Part shown: positions 21,500 through 28,837 of the stretch, in pieces
Position numbering within the stretch: position 1 is the stretch's first letter
Layout of the letters: every line of letters begins with the position of its first letter
Source of the DNA: a virus
Strand: one strand, 5' to 3'
Virus record (IMG/VR): IMGVR_UViG_3300030380_002303
Span: 1 to 53,013 of that record
DNA length: 53,013 nucleotides
Position numbers and translations under genes: made by a program
The notes under the pieces: generated by a model
Database searches by the model: none
What the model was told of the DNA's origin: nothing
Seen by the model: the letters and a program-made list of their open reading frames with translations, nothing else

Positions 21500-22129
21500 T
21501 TAACCTACTAATTTATTTAAATTCATTTTTGTTTTTTCGTCAACTGTTTCCCATCTTCTTTGATTTAACCATGTTGTAGCATGAGGTATAAATTTATGGT
21601 CTTTGTCTTTTACACTCTGTTTATATTTAACAGTAAAACTATACAATTCATCAAAATTTAAAATTTTGTCAGTTATCTTTTCAAATAAATCAAATGCCTT
21701 TTTCTTTGAACCATCTTTTCTTGGATAAAGATTCCACCATTCATTAAAATCATCTGTATATACAATATGTTTATTATTAATGGTTACATGGCGTTTCGGT
21801 GTGATACTCACGTGAGTGTCATTCTGATACTGATGAGTGTCAATCTGACACCCTACCTGTAAATAATACATATTTGATGTTTGTCTTTGAGAATCATTTA
21901 AATAATTTTCATATCTTTCTTTTACATTTATAAAATTGTTTTCTTTCAATGATTTAATGCATCTTATAATTGTTGAACGACTTAATTCTGTTATCTGCAT
22001 TAGTGTTTTAAAACTTGGGAAACATTTATTTTCATCATCACAAAAATTAGCTAATGTTAGTAATACTAATTTATTATTACCAGAACCTGTTTTTTGTTTA
22101 GATGCCCAATCTAATGCAGACCAACTCAT
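21500..22129 (-). CDS. replication initiation-like protein (winged helix, lambda O/DnaT-like C-terminus)
   Basis: 209 aa. N-terminal winged helix-turn-helix (LVLLTLANFCDDENKCFPSFKTLMQITELSRSTIIRCIKSLKENNFI, about residues 20-66) of the type found in phage replication proteins. The C-terminal part (FNEWWNLYPRKDGSKKKAFDLFEKI ... FIPHATTWLNQRRW) matches replisome-organiser tails that load helicase. I choose ATG 22129 because it overlaps the upstream stop as ATGA and follows cggag; an in-frame ATG at 22159 lacks a ribosome site. It likely recruits the primase-helicase encoded next. Confidence 0.8.
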   Translation of the reverse strand: MSWSALDWASKQKTGSGNNKLVLLTLANFCDDENKCFPSFKTLMQITELSRSTIIRCIKSLKENNFINVKERYENYLNDSQRQTSNMYYLQVGCQIDTHQYQNDTHVSITPKRHVTINNKHIVYTDDFNEWWNLYPRKDGSKKKAFDLFEKITDKILNFDELYSFTVKYKQSVKDKDHKFIPHATTWLNQRRWETVDEKTKMNLNKLVG

Positions 22130-22449
22130 AAAATCTCCGTGATGATAATTGGTGGACAATATGTTGCTAATATTTTTTTTCTTAAAATATAATCTCTAGT
22201 TTTAGTTATTTTTGATTTAACATCTTCAACAACAACATCACCTTTCCTTGTTTTGTATCTAAAATCGGCAGTATATCTACCTATCTTTTTCCCATTTACC
22301 ATTAAAGGAAATTGTGGTTGTAATTCTAAATTAAAAATCATCCTCTGCATCTCCATTTTTTCAAGAATTAAATATCTTTGTAATTCTTTTTTGCTATCAA
22401 ATTTTTTCCCTTTGTAAATTTGTTTCTTTGCGTTGTATTTGTTCTTCAT
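22126..22449 (-). CDS. DUF1064-like phage endonuclease (PD-(D/E)XK type)
   Basis: 107 aa. Family features: NKYNAKKQIYKGKKFDSKKELQRYLILE (with E22), LELQPQFPL, then RYTADFRYKTRKGDVVVEDVKSK, where D-x(n)-EDxK forms the PD-(D/E)XK catalytic core. The family is fused or related to T7 endonuclease I-type resolvases and found in replication modules. It overlaps the HTH gene by 53 bases and the initiator by 4. It probably resolves branched replication or recombination intermediates. Confidence 0.8.
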   Translation of the reverse strand: MKNKYNAKKQIYKGKKFDSKKELQRYLILEKMEMQRMIFNLELQPQFPLMVNGKKIGRYTADFRYKTRKGDVVVEDVKSKITKTRDYILRKKILATYCPPIIITEIL

Positions 22450-22627
22450 ACAAATCCTGTCCTGTTACTTGTCCATTTGTAAAATCAAATATTTTTTTTG
22501 CATCATCACTTCTTGGCAATCTATCGCCTTTAGCCCATGCTTCTACACTTCTTGGTTTAGTTCCTAATGCCTCTGCAAAGGTTTTATAATTATAATTATT
22601 TGTTTTAATATATTGTTTTAATCTCAT
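22397..22627 (-). CDS. Cro/YdaS-like HTH regulator, nearly leaderless
   Basis: 76 aa. Helix-turn-helix: YNYKTFAEALGTKPRSVEAWAKGDRLPRSDDAKKIFDFTNGQVTGQDLYEE, the classic Cro/YdaS pattern including the A-x3-G turn and the DRLPR segment. It is the first leftward gene of the divergent control region. A TATAAT (22641-22636) ends only 8 bases before the ATG, leaving 0-3 bases of leader, like lambda cI from PRM. A copy of the repeated ACACA-N3-TGTGT operator lies 35-47 bases upstream. It is the natural candidate for the protein that binds this palindrome at all six sites. Confidence 0.85.
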   Translation of the reverse strand: MRLKQYIKTNNYNYKTFAEALGTKPRSVEAWAKGDRLPRSDDAKKIFDFTNGQVTGQDLYEEQIQRKETNLQREKI

Positions 22628-22635
22628 TCTTTATT

Positions 22636-22679
22636 ATTATACCATTTTTTTTTATTTGTAAACACATTTTGTGTTGACA
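22636..22679. promoter_or_regulatory. divergent operator-promoter between the HTH regulator and the recombination operon
   Basis: Palindrome acacattttgtgt (22662-22674), perfect ACACA-N3-TGTGT. Rightward: TTGACA at 22674-22679, with an imperfect -10 (tataaa near 22694, short spacer). Leftward: TTTACA (22662-22657) and TATAAT (22641-22636) with a short 15-base spacer. Both -35 boxes touch the palindrome, so one bound dimer could control both directions. Confidence 0.75.
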
Positions 22680-22719
22680 TATTGGTTTAAATGTATAAAA
22701 ATAAATTAACATAAAGTCC

Positions 22720-22768
22720 GTGGCAACTTAAAGAATTTCGCCTTAACAATTGTTCCTTAGGTTGCCAC
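22720..22768 (+). ncRNA. structured leader of the recombination operon
   Basis: The outer stem gtggcaac (22720-22727) / gttgccac (22761-22768) is a perfect 8-bp helix. It extends by several further pairs (ttaaag / ccttag) and encloses a self-complementary aacaattgtt. It sits in the 5' leader 18 bases before the first gene. It lacks a T-run, so it is not an ordinary terminator; an antitermination, stability or translation-control element is possible. Confidence 0.6.
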
Positions 22769-22786
22769 ATTAACAAAGAAAGAAGA

Positions 22787-23551
22787 ATGAAGATGAAAAG
22801 CAACAATCCATTTTTTAATCACGATATTTTTTGGTTATCTCATAGTTCTATATCTACATGGATTAGTTCACCATCAAAATTTATTGCTCAAAAATTGTTT
22901 AAAATAGATGATTATGGTTCTGCATCAATGCATAGAGGAACAGCATCTGAATATGCATTACATAAAAAATATGAAGAAGGCATATTTGATATACAACATG
23001 CAGAAAATAAATTTACTGAATTATGTAATTTTGGAGGTATAGATTGGGGAGATGCCACAAGATATAAAGAAAATATACAATTAAAAGAATATGGGAATAT
23101 TCTTAACAAAAACTTTAATTATAAAAATTTAGAAACATATCAAGAAAAAATTGAAATACAATTTGATGAATTACCAATACCAATTATTGGCTATATAGAT
23201 TTTGTATTTGATGATGTTGTTGTAGATTTAAAAACAACTGCAAGAATGCCATCAAAAGCAACCGAGTCCAATAAAAGACAAATGGCAATTTATAAAATGC
23301 ATTACAAAGATAAAAAATCAGAAGTGTTTTATGCAACACCAAAAGATTTTAAAGTTTTTAAATTGGATAATTTAGAGATTTACCAAGAACAAATAAAACA
23401 GATTGCTCTTGGCATAATGAAATTCTTATCTATCAGTGATGATAAAGAAGAATTAGCTTCCATGGTTTACCCAGATGTAGATGATTGGAGGTGGTCAGAA
23501 GAAATGATAAATGAAGTAAAACAAAAAGTTCAAGCATGGAGGAATATATGA
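22787..23551 (+). CDS. RecB/Cas4-like PD-(D/E)XK exonuclease
   Basis: 254 aa. SHSSISTWISSPSKFIAQKLF (N-terminal motif typical of this nuclease family), MHRGTASEYALH (motif with conserved His/Gly), and IIGYIDFVFDDVVVDLKTTARMPSK with D...DLK, the catalytic D-(E/D)-x-K. A later Q272-like position is seen as NKRQMAIYKM. It degrades one strand from double-strand ends and feeds the ERF protein encoded next. It is the first gene after the divergent operator. ATG 22793 is an alternative start. Confidence 0.85.
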   Translation: MKMKSNNPFFNHDIFWLSHSSISTWISSPSKFIAQKLFKIDDYGSASMHRGTASEYALHKKYEEGIFDIQHAENKFTELCNFGGIDWGDATRYKENIQLKEYGNILNKNFNYKNLETYQEKIEIQFDELPIPIIGYIDFVFDDVVVDLKTTARMPSKATESNKRQMAIYKMHYKDKKSEVFYATPKDFKVFKLDNLEIYQEQIKQIALGIMKFLSISDDKEELASMVYPDVDDWRWSEEMINEVKQKVQAWRNI

Positions 23552-24117
23552 AGAACGAAGAAAAATTAGCAAAAGACCAAACTATTATTGAAGAAGATGT
23601 AAAAGATGATGCAGATGTTATTGGTATGCCATCAACATTAAATTTATCTCAAGCAATGAATTTGTTTCAACAAAAAAATATTCAAGCAGTAAAAGATAAA
23701 AACAATCCGTTTTTTAAATCTACATATGCTGATTTAACATCTATTATAAATGCAGTAAATCAAGGTGCAGAATATGGATTAGCTTTTTCACAAAGTGTCC
23801 ATTATGAAAGAGTTATTTTAGATAGAAAAAGGGAAGATACACATAAAGATGGAACTGTATCTGTAACAACTGGTCAAGCAATTGAAAGAGATATATATGT
23901 TGAAACATTTGTTTGGCATAAAAGTGATGTTCACAAAGAAGATATACTTACTTGTAGAGTTCCTGTTCTTATAAAAGGTACAGACAAGGATGACCCACAA
24001 AAAATGGGTTCTGCCATCACATATGCAAAAAGATATGGTCTACAAGCATTATTTGGACTCGGTCAAGATGATGATGGAAATTTAGCAAGTGGAAAGGGCA
24101 AAAAAGATGAACAGTAA
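23548..24117 (+). CDS. erf: ERF-family single-strand annealing recombinase
   Basis: 189 aa. Family signatures: NPFFKSTYADLTSIINAVN (about residues 49-67), then GSAITYAKRYGLQALFGLGQDDDGN (about 154-178), the hallmark C-terminal box of ERF. It forms rings that anneal complementary single strands, as in P22. The start overlaps the exonuclease stop as ATGA with ggagg five bases ahead. Together with the exonuclease and the SSB-like protein it makes a complete annealing-type recombination set. Confidence 0.88.
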   Translation: MKNEEKLAKDQTIIEEDVKDDADVIGMPSTLNLSQAMNLFQQKNIQAVKDKNNPFFKSTYADLTSIINAVNQGAEYGLAFSQSVHYERVILDRKREDTHKDGTVSVTTGQAIERDIYVETFVWHKSDVHKEDILTCRVPVLIKGTDKDDPQKMGSAITYAKRYGLQALFGLGQDDDGNLASGKGKKDEQ

Positions 24118-24544
24118 AACATATGATAATACCAATAGTGGTGTTTTATGGTCAATACCGAAAGATAATGAAAATAAACCAGAAATGTCATTGATACAAC
24201 AAGGTAAATTAAACATAAATGGTAATGAAATGAGAATTGTTGGCATAAAAAGATTAAATAAAGATGGTCAAGAAATGGTTGGATTATATCGTGAAATTGG
24301 CACAATAAAAGAAAATGCTAAAAAATTTTCAGACAAAGACCCAGATGCTAAAGGTGTTGTTAATAATATTGTTGATGATGGTGGATTTACTTGTTCTGCA
24401 TGGAAAAGTGTATCTGAAAAAAACAATCATTATGTAAGTCTTAAAATAAGAGCATTTGATGAAAGACCAGAACAACAAGAAACCACAGAATCAGAAGATA
24501 AAGAAATAGACACGTCTAATTTAGATGATGATATACCATTTTAA
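24107..24544 (+). CDS. SSB-like single-stranded-DNA-binding protein
   Basis: 145 aa. The last residues DDDIPF exactly reproduce the acidic interaction tail of bacterial SSB proteins. The body has strand-like segments (KLNINGNEMRIVGIKRL, FTCSAWKSVSE, HYVSLKIRAF), compatible with an OB fold, but not close to E. coli SSB. The start at 24107 follows aaaggg and overlaps the ERF stop by 11 bases. It probably coats ssDNA and recruits host or phage replication proteins through the tail. Confidence 0.75.
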   Translation: MNSKTYDNTNSGVLWSIPKDNENKPEMSLIQQGKLNINGNEMRIVGIKRLNKDGQEMVGLYREIGTIKENAKKFSDKDPDAKGVVNNIVDDGGFTCSAWKSVSEKNNHYVSLKIRAFDERPEQQETTESEDKEIDTSNLDDDIPF

Positions 24545-24555
24545 AGGAGGAAATT

Positions 24556-24867
24556 ATGCAGATAAAAGACTTAATTTTAAGTGAAGTGCAATCACACCCA
24601 CGAAGTACAAGGTCTGATGCACCAATAGGTTCTGAAAATCTTTCACAAGAAGAAAATGTAAAAAGATATTTAGAACAAATGAACATGATAACACCTTATT
24701 ATGCCTTAAATGTCTATGGTGCATTTAGATTAAGTGCCATTATTTTTAATTTAAGAAAAGAAGGTTTAGATATAATTACTGAATTAGTTACATCAAAAGG
24801 TAAAACATTTGCCTGTTACATGTTAAAGGCAAGATATGAAGAATTACAAACACAAGCCAATTCGTAA
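24556..24867 (+). CDS. HTH_55-like winged helix protein
   Basis: 103 aa. The middle, ITPYYALNVYGAFRLSAIIFNLRKEGLDIITELV (about residues 46-79), fits the HTH_55 pattern: two helices, a LR-x-G recognition helix and a beta wing (SKGKTFACYML). The gene follows the SSB-like gene with ribosome site aaaggagga. Such proteins occur in phage early regions as putative DNA-binding factors in replication or regulation. Its target is unknown. Confidence 0.7.
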   Translation: MQIKDLILSEVQSHPRSTRSDAPIGSENLSQEENVKRYLEQMNMITPYYALNVYGAFRLSAIIFNLRKEGLDIITELVTSKGKTFACYMLKARYEELQTQANS

Positions 24868-25285
24868 TAAAAATTTTATGATATTTGTAGCGAATAAACC
24901 ATGTTCGTTACAAAATCATTCTTCTTATAGATGTAGTGGTGGTGTACAAGCACATCATCTTTTAAAACCATGGGACGGATATCGTGGTATGGGATTAAAA
25001 GCAGGTGATAATAATTGTATGCCACTATGTCAAAGGCATCATGCTCATTTACATGACAAACATGGCAATGAGGACACATTTTGGAGAATATTTAAATTAC
25101 CAGAAGATTATGGTCGTATTGTATCTAAATCTTTATGGCAATCTTTTAATATAGGAGTATCTATGCAAGAAAAATTAGAAAAATTTAGAGAATTAATAAC
25201 TGAAATTGACATATCACAATATAAACAAAGAGAATATGTAATCATTGTAAATTCTATTTATAAAAGTATTTTTGAGGATAAATAA
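24836..25285 (+). CDS. DUF968/REF-like HNH nuclease
   Basis: 149 aa. PCSLQNHSSYRCSGGVQAHHLLKPWDGYRGMGLKAGDNNCMPLCQRHHAHLHDKHGNEDTFW (about residues 22-82): the pattern C ... C ... HHLLK ... GLK-x2-D-x-N-MPLC-x2-HH-x2-LH is that of DUF968/REF recombination nucleases. Their HNH motif is here AHH ... N ... HH. It likely cuts branched DNA or D-loops together with the recombination set. The start has aaagg six bases ahead and overlaps the previous gene by 32 bases. Confidence 0.75.
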   Translation: MKNYKHKPIRNKNFMIFVANKPCSLQNHSSYRCSGGVQAHHLLKPWDGYRGMGLKAGDNNCMPLCQRHHAHLHDKHGNEDTFWRIFKLPEDYGRIVSKSLWQSFNIGVSMQEKLEKFRELITEIDISQYKQREYVIIVNSIYKSIFEDK

Positions 25286-25617
25286 TGCAAGAAATTATTT
25301 CAGAAGAAGATATCCATAAAGCTATGGATTGGTTACAAAAGAGTGCTAATGAATGTGCAAAGGATAAAGCCACATTAGATTATTTAAATGCCTATACAAA
25401 ACCATGTAAGGCTTTATTGATGAAAAAATTTAGTCATTTACCAATTTCAGCACAAACTAGAGAAGCAGAAGCACATGAAGATTATATTAAACATATTGAA
25501 TCAGTAAAAATTGCATCTGAAAAACATTATAAAAATCAATACTTTAGAGAAACTGCACTTGCAAAAATTGAGATATGGAGGACTCAAAATGCAAATTTTC
25601 GTGCAATGAAAATATAA
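25285..25617 (+). CDS. small helical early protein of unknown function
   Basis: 110 aa, highly helical and charged (DIHKAMDWLQKSANECAKDKATLDYLNAYTKPCKALLMKKF). Its C-terminal half has regularly spaced Glu, Ala and Lys, compatible with a coiled coil. Overlaps the HNH gene stop by one base. This type of protein follows DUF968-like genes in other phage early operons in my recollection; no function is known to me. Soluble, probably cytoplasmic. Confidence 0.6.
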   Translation: MQEIISEEDIHKAMDWLQKSANECAKDKATLDYLNAYTKPCKALLMKKFSHLPISAQTREAEAHEDYIKHIESVKIASEKHYKNQYFRETALAKIEIWRTQNANFRAMKI

Positions 25618-25650
25618 TAAAAAAAACTTTTATAAATATAAAAAAAAGAG

Positions 25651-25680
25651 TTGACCTATCTCCTACCTATGTAATTATAT
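25651..25680 (+). promoter_or_regulatory. early promoter lacking the palindrome
   Basis: TTGACC (25651-25656) with TTATAT (25675-25680, 18-bp spacer) or TATAAT at 25678-25683. The bases ahead of the -35 are aaaaaaagag instead of the ACACA-N3-TGTGT palindrome. It precedes the gene at 25713. It therefore serves as an internal contrast to the six palindrome promoters. Confidence 0.5.
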
Positions 25681-25712
25681 AATTATCATTAATTCAAATT
25701 GGGAGAAAACAA

Positions 25713-25934
25713 ATGATAATAGAACTTTACGAAGACGTTAAACAATTAGATAAAGCTAAACATAATTTAATTTTAGCTCTAAATAATCATAATTCAAATA
25801 CAACTAAAGAAGATATCAAAAATGCTTTTGATATTATTGCTTATATGATTTCTACAAAAGAATCAGAAATTACAAAGATACAAGATGAACATAATAGACG
25901 TTCATTAGAAGATTTATTAGGGAGGAAAATCTAA
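25713..25934 (+). CDS. small early helical protein
   Basis: 73 aa, alpha-helical, charged (YEDVKQLDKAKHNLILALNNHN ... HNRRSLEDLLGRKI). The ATG follows the phage early box gggagaaaacaa. No membrane segment, Cys or recognisable motif. It is the first gene after the promoter at 25651 and is followed by two coupled genes. Function unknown. Confidence 0.6.
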   Translation: MIIELYEDVKQLDKAKHNLILALNNHNSNTTKEDIKNAFDIIAYMISTKESEITKIQDEHNRRSLEDLLGRKI

Positions 25935-26152
25935 TGAGTATGTTTAATTATTTAGAAGAACAAGGCAATAAATTTCTTAACAAAAAAGTTCCTAATATAG
26001 TTGCTAATTCTGATTGTATTGAGGAAGCAATTGATAAATCATATAAATTATATCAATCACAATATAGTGGTTGTCCTAATTTAAGTCATTGTGGCTTTGA
26101 TGAAAAAATTACAGAAATATGGAATGAATATTGGGAGAATTACAATGAATAA
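25934..26152 (+). CDS. small early protein
   Basis: 72 aa, soluble, with three Cys (C28, C54, C60) and a Tyr-rich, aromatic C-terminus (CGFDEKITEIWNEYWENYNE). The start shares one base with the preceding stop, with aggga just ahead. Its end overlaps the start of the 419-aa gene (ATGAATAA). No family recognised. Confidence 0.55.
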   Translation: MSMFNYLEEQGNKFLNKKVPNIVANSDCIEEAIDKSYKLYQSQYSGCPNLSHCGFDEKITEIWNEYWENYNE

Positions 26153-27404
26153 GCCAATTTTATGTTCAGAAATATTATCTGCACTTACACAACCAAAAAG
26201 AGCAATAGCCCTCTATCAAGGAGGGCGAACTGCAGATACTATGATAAGACAAAAACAAACTGAATTTGTTAATGCCAAGAAATTTGTAATAGATGCAAAT
26301 ATGATAGAACATGCTTGGAATATGTCATTGTCAAAACCATCTGTTTTATTAGAAATCTTTGAAGATGCAAAAATACCATTTGATAATTTATGGATAGAAT
26401 GGAATGAGCATATAAGACAGGATATTATGAAGAATTATTTTGAAAAAAATAATATGAAATATAAAAATCACAATGAATATCCAGATAATGTCGGTTATCA
26501 TATTTATAAACATAAAAATAAATTAGATGAAGAATATTTTATTTATGAAAATTGGTGGTTTACAGGTGGTAAATTTAAACATTTATCTATGCAAGAAACT
26601 GGGTTGAAAGATAAATTCTTTACTCCAACTATGGCTTTTACAATTACTGATTTCATTACAAATTGGCAAGATGAGCTTGCCAGAATTGATATATTAGATG
26701 AATTGCCAAAAACAGGAAGATGTAAAGATGAAGATGAATTAAAAATACAAGCATTTTCAATAGGTACATCTTTGTTAGGTAGAAGTTATAGTTTTAAATA
26801 TATACCTAAAAAATTTATTTTGAAACTAGAAGAAAAACAAAGACTTGCTGATAATGATGAATATGTAAAATACATTAAGAAAATAATTAAATATGATAAT
26901 AATCACGAATTTAATTGTTTTAAAGAATTATGTTACACATTAGCTTTAGCACAAAGTGCATCAATGCATTGGTCAATACCAGAGTGGAAATTTAAAGAAG
27001 GTTATACTCCTGAAGAAATCGCTCAACATCAAGGACATGCCATGATTACTATGGAGGGCGATGCAAGATTTTTAATTTCATTATTTGCACTCATGAATCA
27101 AAATATCCATGATAAAACTTTAATTGAACCTAGTAATAAAATTATACATACAAAATTGGGTAAAAGAGTGCCTAGAAATGATTATTACGTTCTAAATGTA
27201 AATATATCAGATTACAAAGTAAGAAAGATTTATAAATCTAAATTTACAGGCAAAGGTAATCCTAAAAGAGAACATGACAGGAGAGGTCATTTCAGACATT
27301 TAACAGATAATCAAGGTAATCTGAAAAAGAAGATATGGATTAAACATCAAACTGTCGGCAATAAAGAATTAGGCAGAATAGATAAAGATTATAAATTAAC
27401 TTAA
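26145..27404 (+). CDS. 419-aa early protein of unknown function
   Basis: 419 aa, soluble, aromatic-rich. Stretches such as VIDANMIEHAWNMSLSKPSVLLEIFEDAKIPFDNLWIEWNEHIR and the strongly basic C-terminus (HTKLGKRVPRNDYY ... GNPKREHDRRGHFRHL) look conserved. The HDRRGHFRHL segment recalls C-terminal motifs of phage early proteins of unknown role. No catalytic site is identifiable. Start 26145 chosen because gggag lies eight bases ahead and the ATG overlaps the previous stop. It is the largest unassigned early gene, so a takeover or replication role is worth testing. Confidence 0.65.
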   Translation: MNKPILCSEILSALTQPKRAIALYQGGRTADTMIRQKQTEFVNAKKFVIDANMIEHAWNMSLSKPSVLLEIFEDAKIPFDNLWIEWNEHIRQDIMKNYFEKNNMKYKNHNEYPDNVGYHIYKHKNKLDEEYFIYENWWFTGGKFKHLSMQETGLKDKFFTPTMAFTITDFITNWQDELARIDILDELPKTGRCKDEDELKIQAFSIGTSLLGRSYSFKYIPKKFILKLEEKQRLADNDEYVKYIKKIIKYDNNHEFNCFKELCYTLALAQSASMHWSIPEWKFKEGYTPEEIAQHQGHAMITMEGDARFLISLFALMNQNIHDKTLIEPSNKIIHTKLGKRVPRNDYYVLNVNISDYKVRKIYKSKFTGKGNPKREHDRRGHFRHLTDNQGNLKKKIWIKHQTVGNKELGRIDKDYKLT

Positions 27405-27420
27405 AATAGTTAAAAAAACT

Positions 27421-27462
27421 ACACATTATGTGTTGACATATATGTATTTATAATTATATAAT
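27421..27462 (+). promoter_or_regulatory. early operator-promoter
   Basis: Palindrome acacattatgtgt (27421-27433, perfect ACACA-N3-TGTGT) fused to TTGACA (27433-27438), with TATAAT at 27457-27462 (18-bp spacer). It precedes the gene at 27493 by about 20 bases of leader carrying the gggagaaaac box. Confidence 0.8.
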
Positions 27463-27492
27463 ATATATATAATGTTTTTAGGGAGAAAACGA

Positions 27493-27849
27493 ATGTTAAA
27501 AATAACTTTAAAATATATAGAAGAAGATAAAGGATATCCTTTAACAGATTGGGAAAAGGAATATTGTTATCAAAATATAACTTCAATTATGCAATATCGA
27601 AAAGAGATGGTGTATCAATCTATATCAGATATTTCAAAAGAATTAACTGGTTGTAGACATAGACTTGATATTGATAAATATACTCTTGTAGAATTACAAT
27701 CTATTCTTGATGATTATATTCAACAGAATAAAAAAATAAATCAAAGAATTGCAGACAAACAAGCTGAAAATTTTGTTAAGAATAAATTATTAGCAAAAAG
27801 TATTGGTGTTTCAATTGAGGATTTAATCAAATGGGAAGTGGCTTATTAA
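27493..27849 (+). CDS. small early protein of unknown function
   Basis: 118 aa, alpha-helical and charged, with a C-terminal segment KLLAKSIGVSIEDLIKWEVAY that could pack as a small helical hairpin. The start at 27493 is preferred because the phage box gggagaaaacga lies just ahead of it; an in-frame ATG at 27472 falls at the likely transcription start. Driven by its own palindrome promoter. No family recognised. Confidence 0.6.
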   Translation: MLKITLKYIEEDKGYPLTDWEKEYCYQNITSIMQYRKEMVYQSISDISKELTGCRHRLDIDKYTLVELQSILDDYIQQNKKINQRIADKQAENFVKNKLLAKSIGVSIEDLIKWEVAY

Positions 27850-27893
27850 CCACTTCCCCTATAACCAAACGGAGGAATGTAAGGTTATTCCTC
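27833..27893 (+). promoter_or_regulatory. two tandem hairpins before the DUF932 gene
   Basis: First hairpin: gggaagtgg (27833-27841) / ccacttccc (27850-27858), a perfect 9-bp stem with an 8-base loop, overlapping the stop codon of the previous gene. Second: gaggaat (27872-27878) / attcctc (27887-27893), 7 bp with an 8-base loop. Neither is followed by a T-run. They may protect or process the mRNA, or attenuate transcription between the two genes. Confidence 0.65.
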
Positions 27894-27925
27894 TTAAGTA
27901 TCATAAAATAAAAAAGGAGACAATT

Positions 27926-28828
27926 ATGTTAGATACTAAACTTTACGAAGAACAACTTGAGAAAATTAATTTTCAAGTGAATATTGAAGAAATAGATGGC
28001 ATACCTACAGATATGGCACAAAAGATTGTTAGAACTGATACCAATCAGCCATTAGGAATTGTTAAATCTAAATATAAGCCAATTAATCATAAAGAAGCAT
28101 TTTTAGGTGCCTTAATGCAAATGGATAAAGGCGGTGTATCTTTTAAAAATTCAGAAATCAAAATAGATGCATATGAAAATGGTGCTATGGCTAAAATGGA
28201 AGTCTTATTAAAAGACCATAACACAAAGATAGGTGAACATGATTTATCTTTAAAATTCATTGCAAGAAATTCTTACAATGGCAGATGGAAATTTCAATCA
28301 TTCTTTGGTTGGTTAAATCATGTTTGTTTCAATACATTAGTTACTGGTCAAAAATTAGCATATACATCAAATAGACATACAAAATCTTTTGATATTAGTA
28401 TGGCTAATAATAAGATTTCAAATGCAATTGAAGCAGTTACAAAAGAAACTGATAGATTTCAAAAATGGTGGGATACACCTGTTGAAGATAATGCAATTAA
28501 AGATATGTTTACAAAGACAATTGCAAAACAAAAATTATCAAAAGGTAGTCAACTAGCAGGTATCAATCAAACAAATAAGAAACAATTAGCAGTTCTTATG
28601 GGTTTATATGATGAAGAAGTAACACAAATACATGGTAGAGGTGATTATGGCAGAAATAATGCTAAAGGCTCTCTATGGTGTGCTTATCAATCAGCAACAG
28701 CATGGTCTACTCATCTTAATGATATTGTTAAAGATGAAACAAAAAAATACATTGTTGAAGTTGATAGACAAAATTCAGTATCAGATATGATAAATTCTGA
28801 TGCTTGGAAGCAATTAGAAACTGTTTAG
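27926..28828 (+). CDS. DUF932-family phage/plasmid-like protein
   Basis: 300 aa. Family features: PLGIVKSKYKPINHKEAFLG (about residues 46-65), LSLKFIARNSYNGRWKFQSFFGWLNHVCFNTLV (the phage/plasmid-like core, about 109-141), and a helical C-terminal region ending ... GRGDYGRNNAKGSLWCAYQSATAWSTHL. DUF932 proteins are common in phage and plasmid early regions; their role is unproven, with DNA binding or replication support proposed. The ATG has aaaggagac ahead. It is the largest product of this segment. Confidence 0.8.
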   Translation: MLDTKLYEEQLEKINFQVNIEEIDGIPTDMAQKIVRTDTNQPLGIVKSKYKPINHKEAFLGALMQMDKGGVSFKNSEIKIDAYENGAMAKMEVLLKDHNTKIGEHDLSLKFIARNSYNGRWKFQSFFGWLNHVCFNTLVTGQKLAYTSNRHTKSFDISMANNKISNAIEAVTKETDRFQKWWDTPVEDNAIKDMFTKTIAKQKLSKGSQLAGINQTNKKQLAVLMGLYDEEVTQIHGRGDYGRNNAKGSLWCAYQSATAWSTHLNDIVKDETKKYIVEVDRQNSVSDMINSDAWKQLETV

Positions 28829-28837
28829 GAGGAAAAT

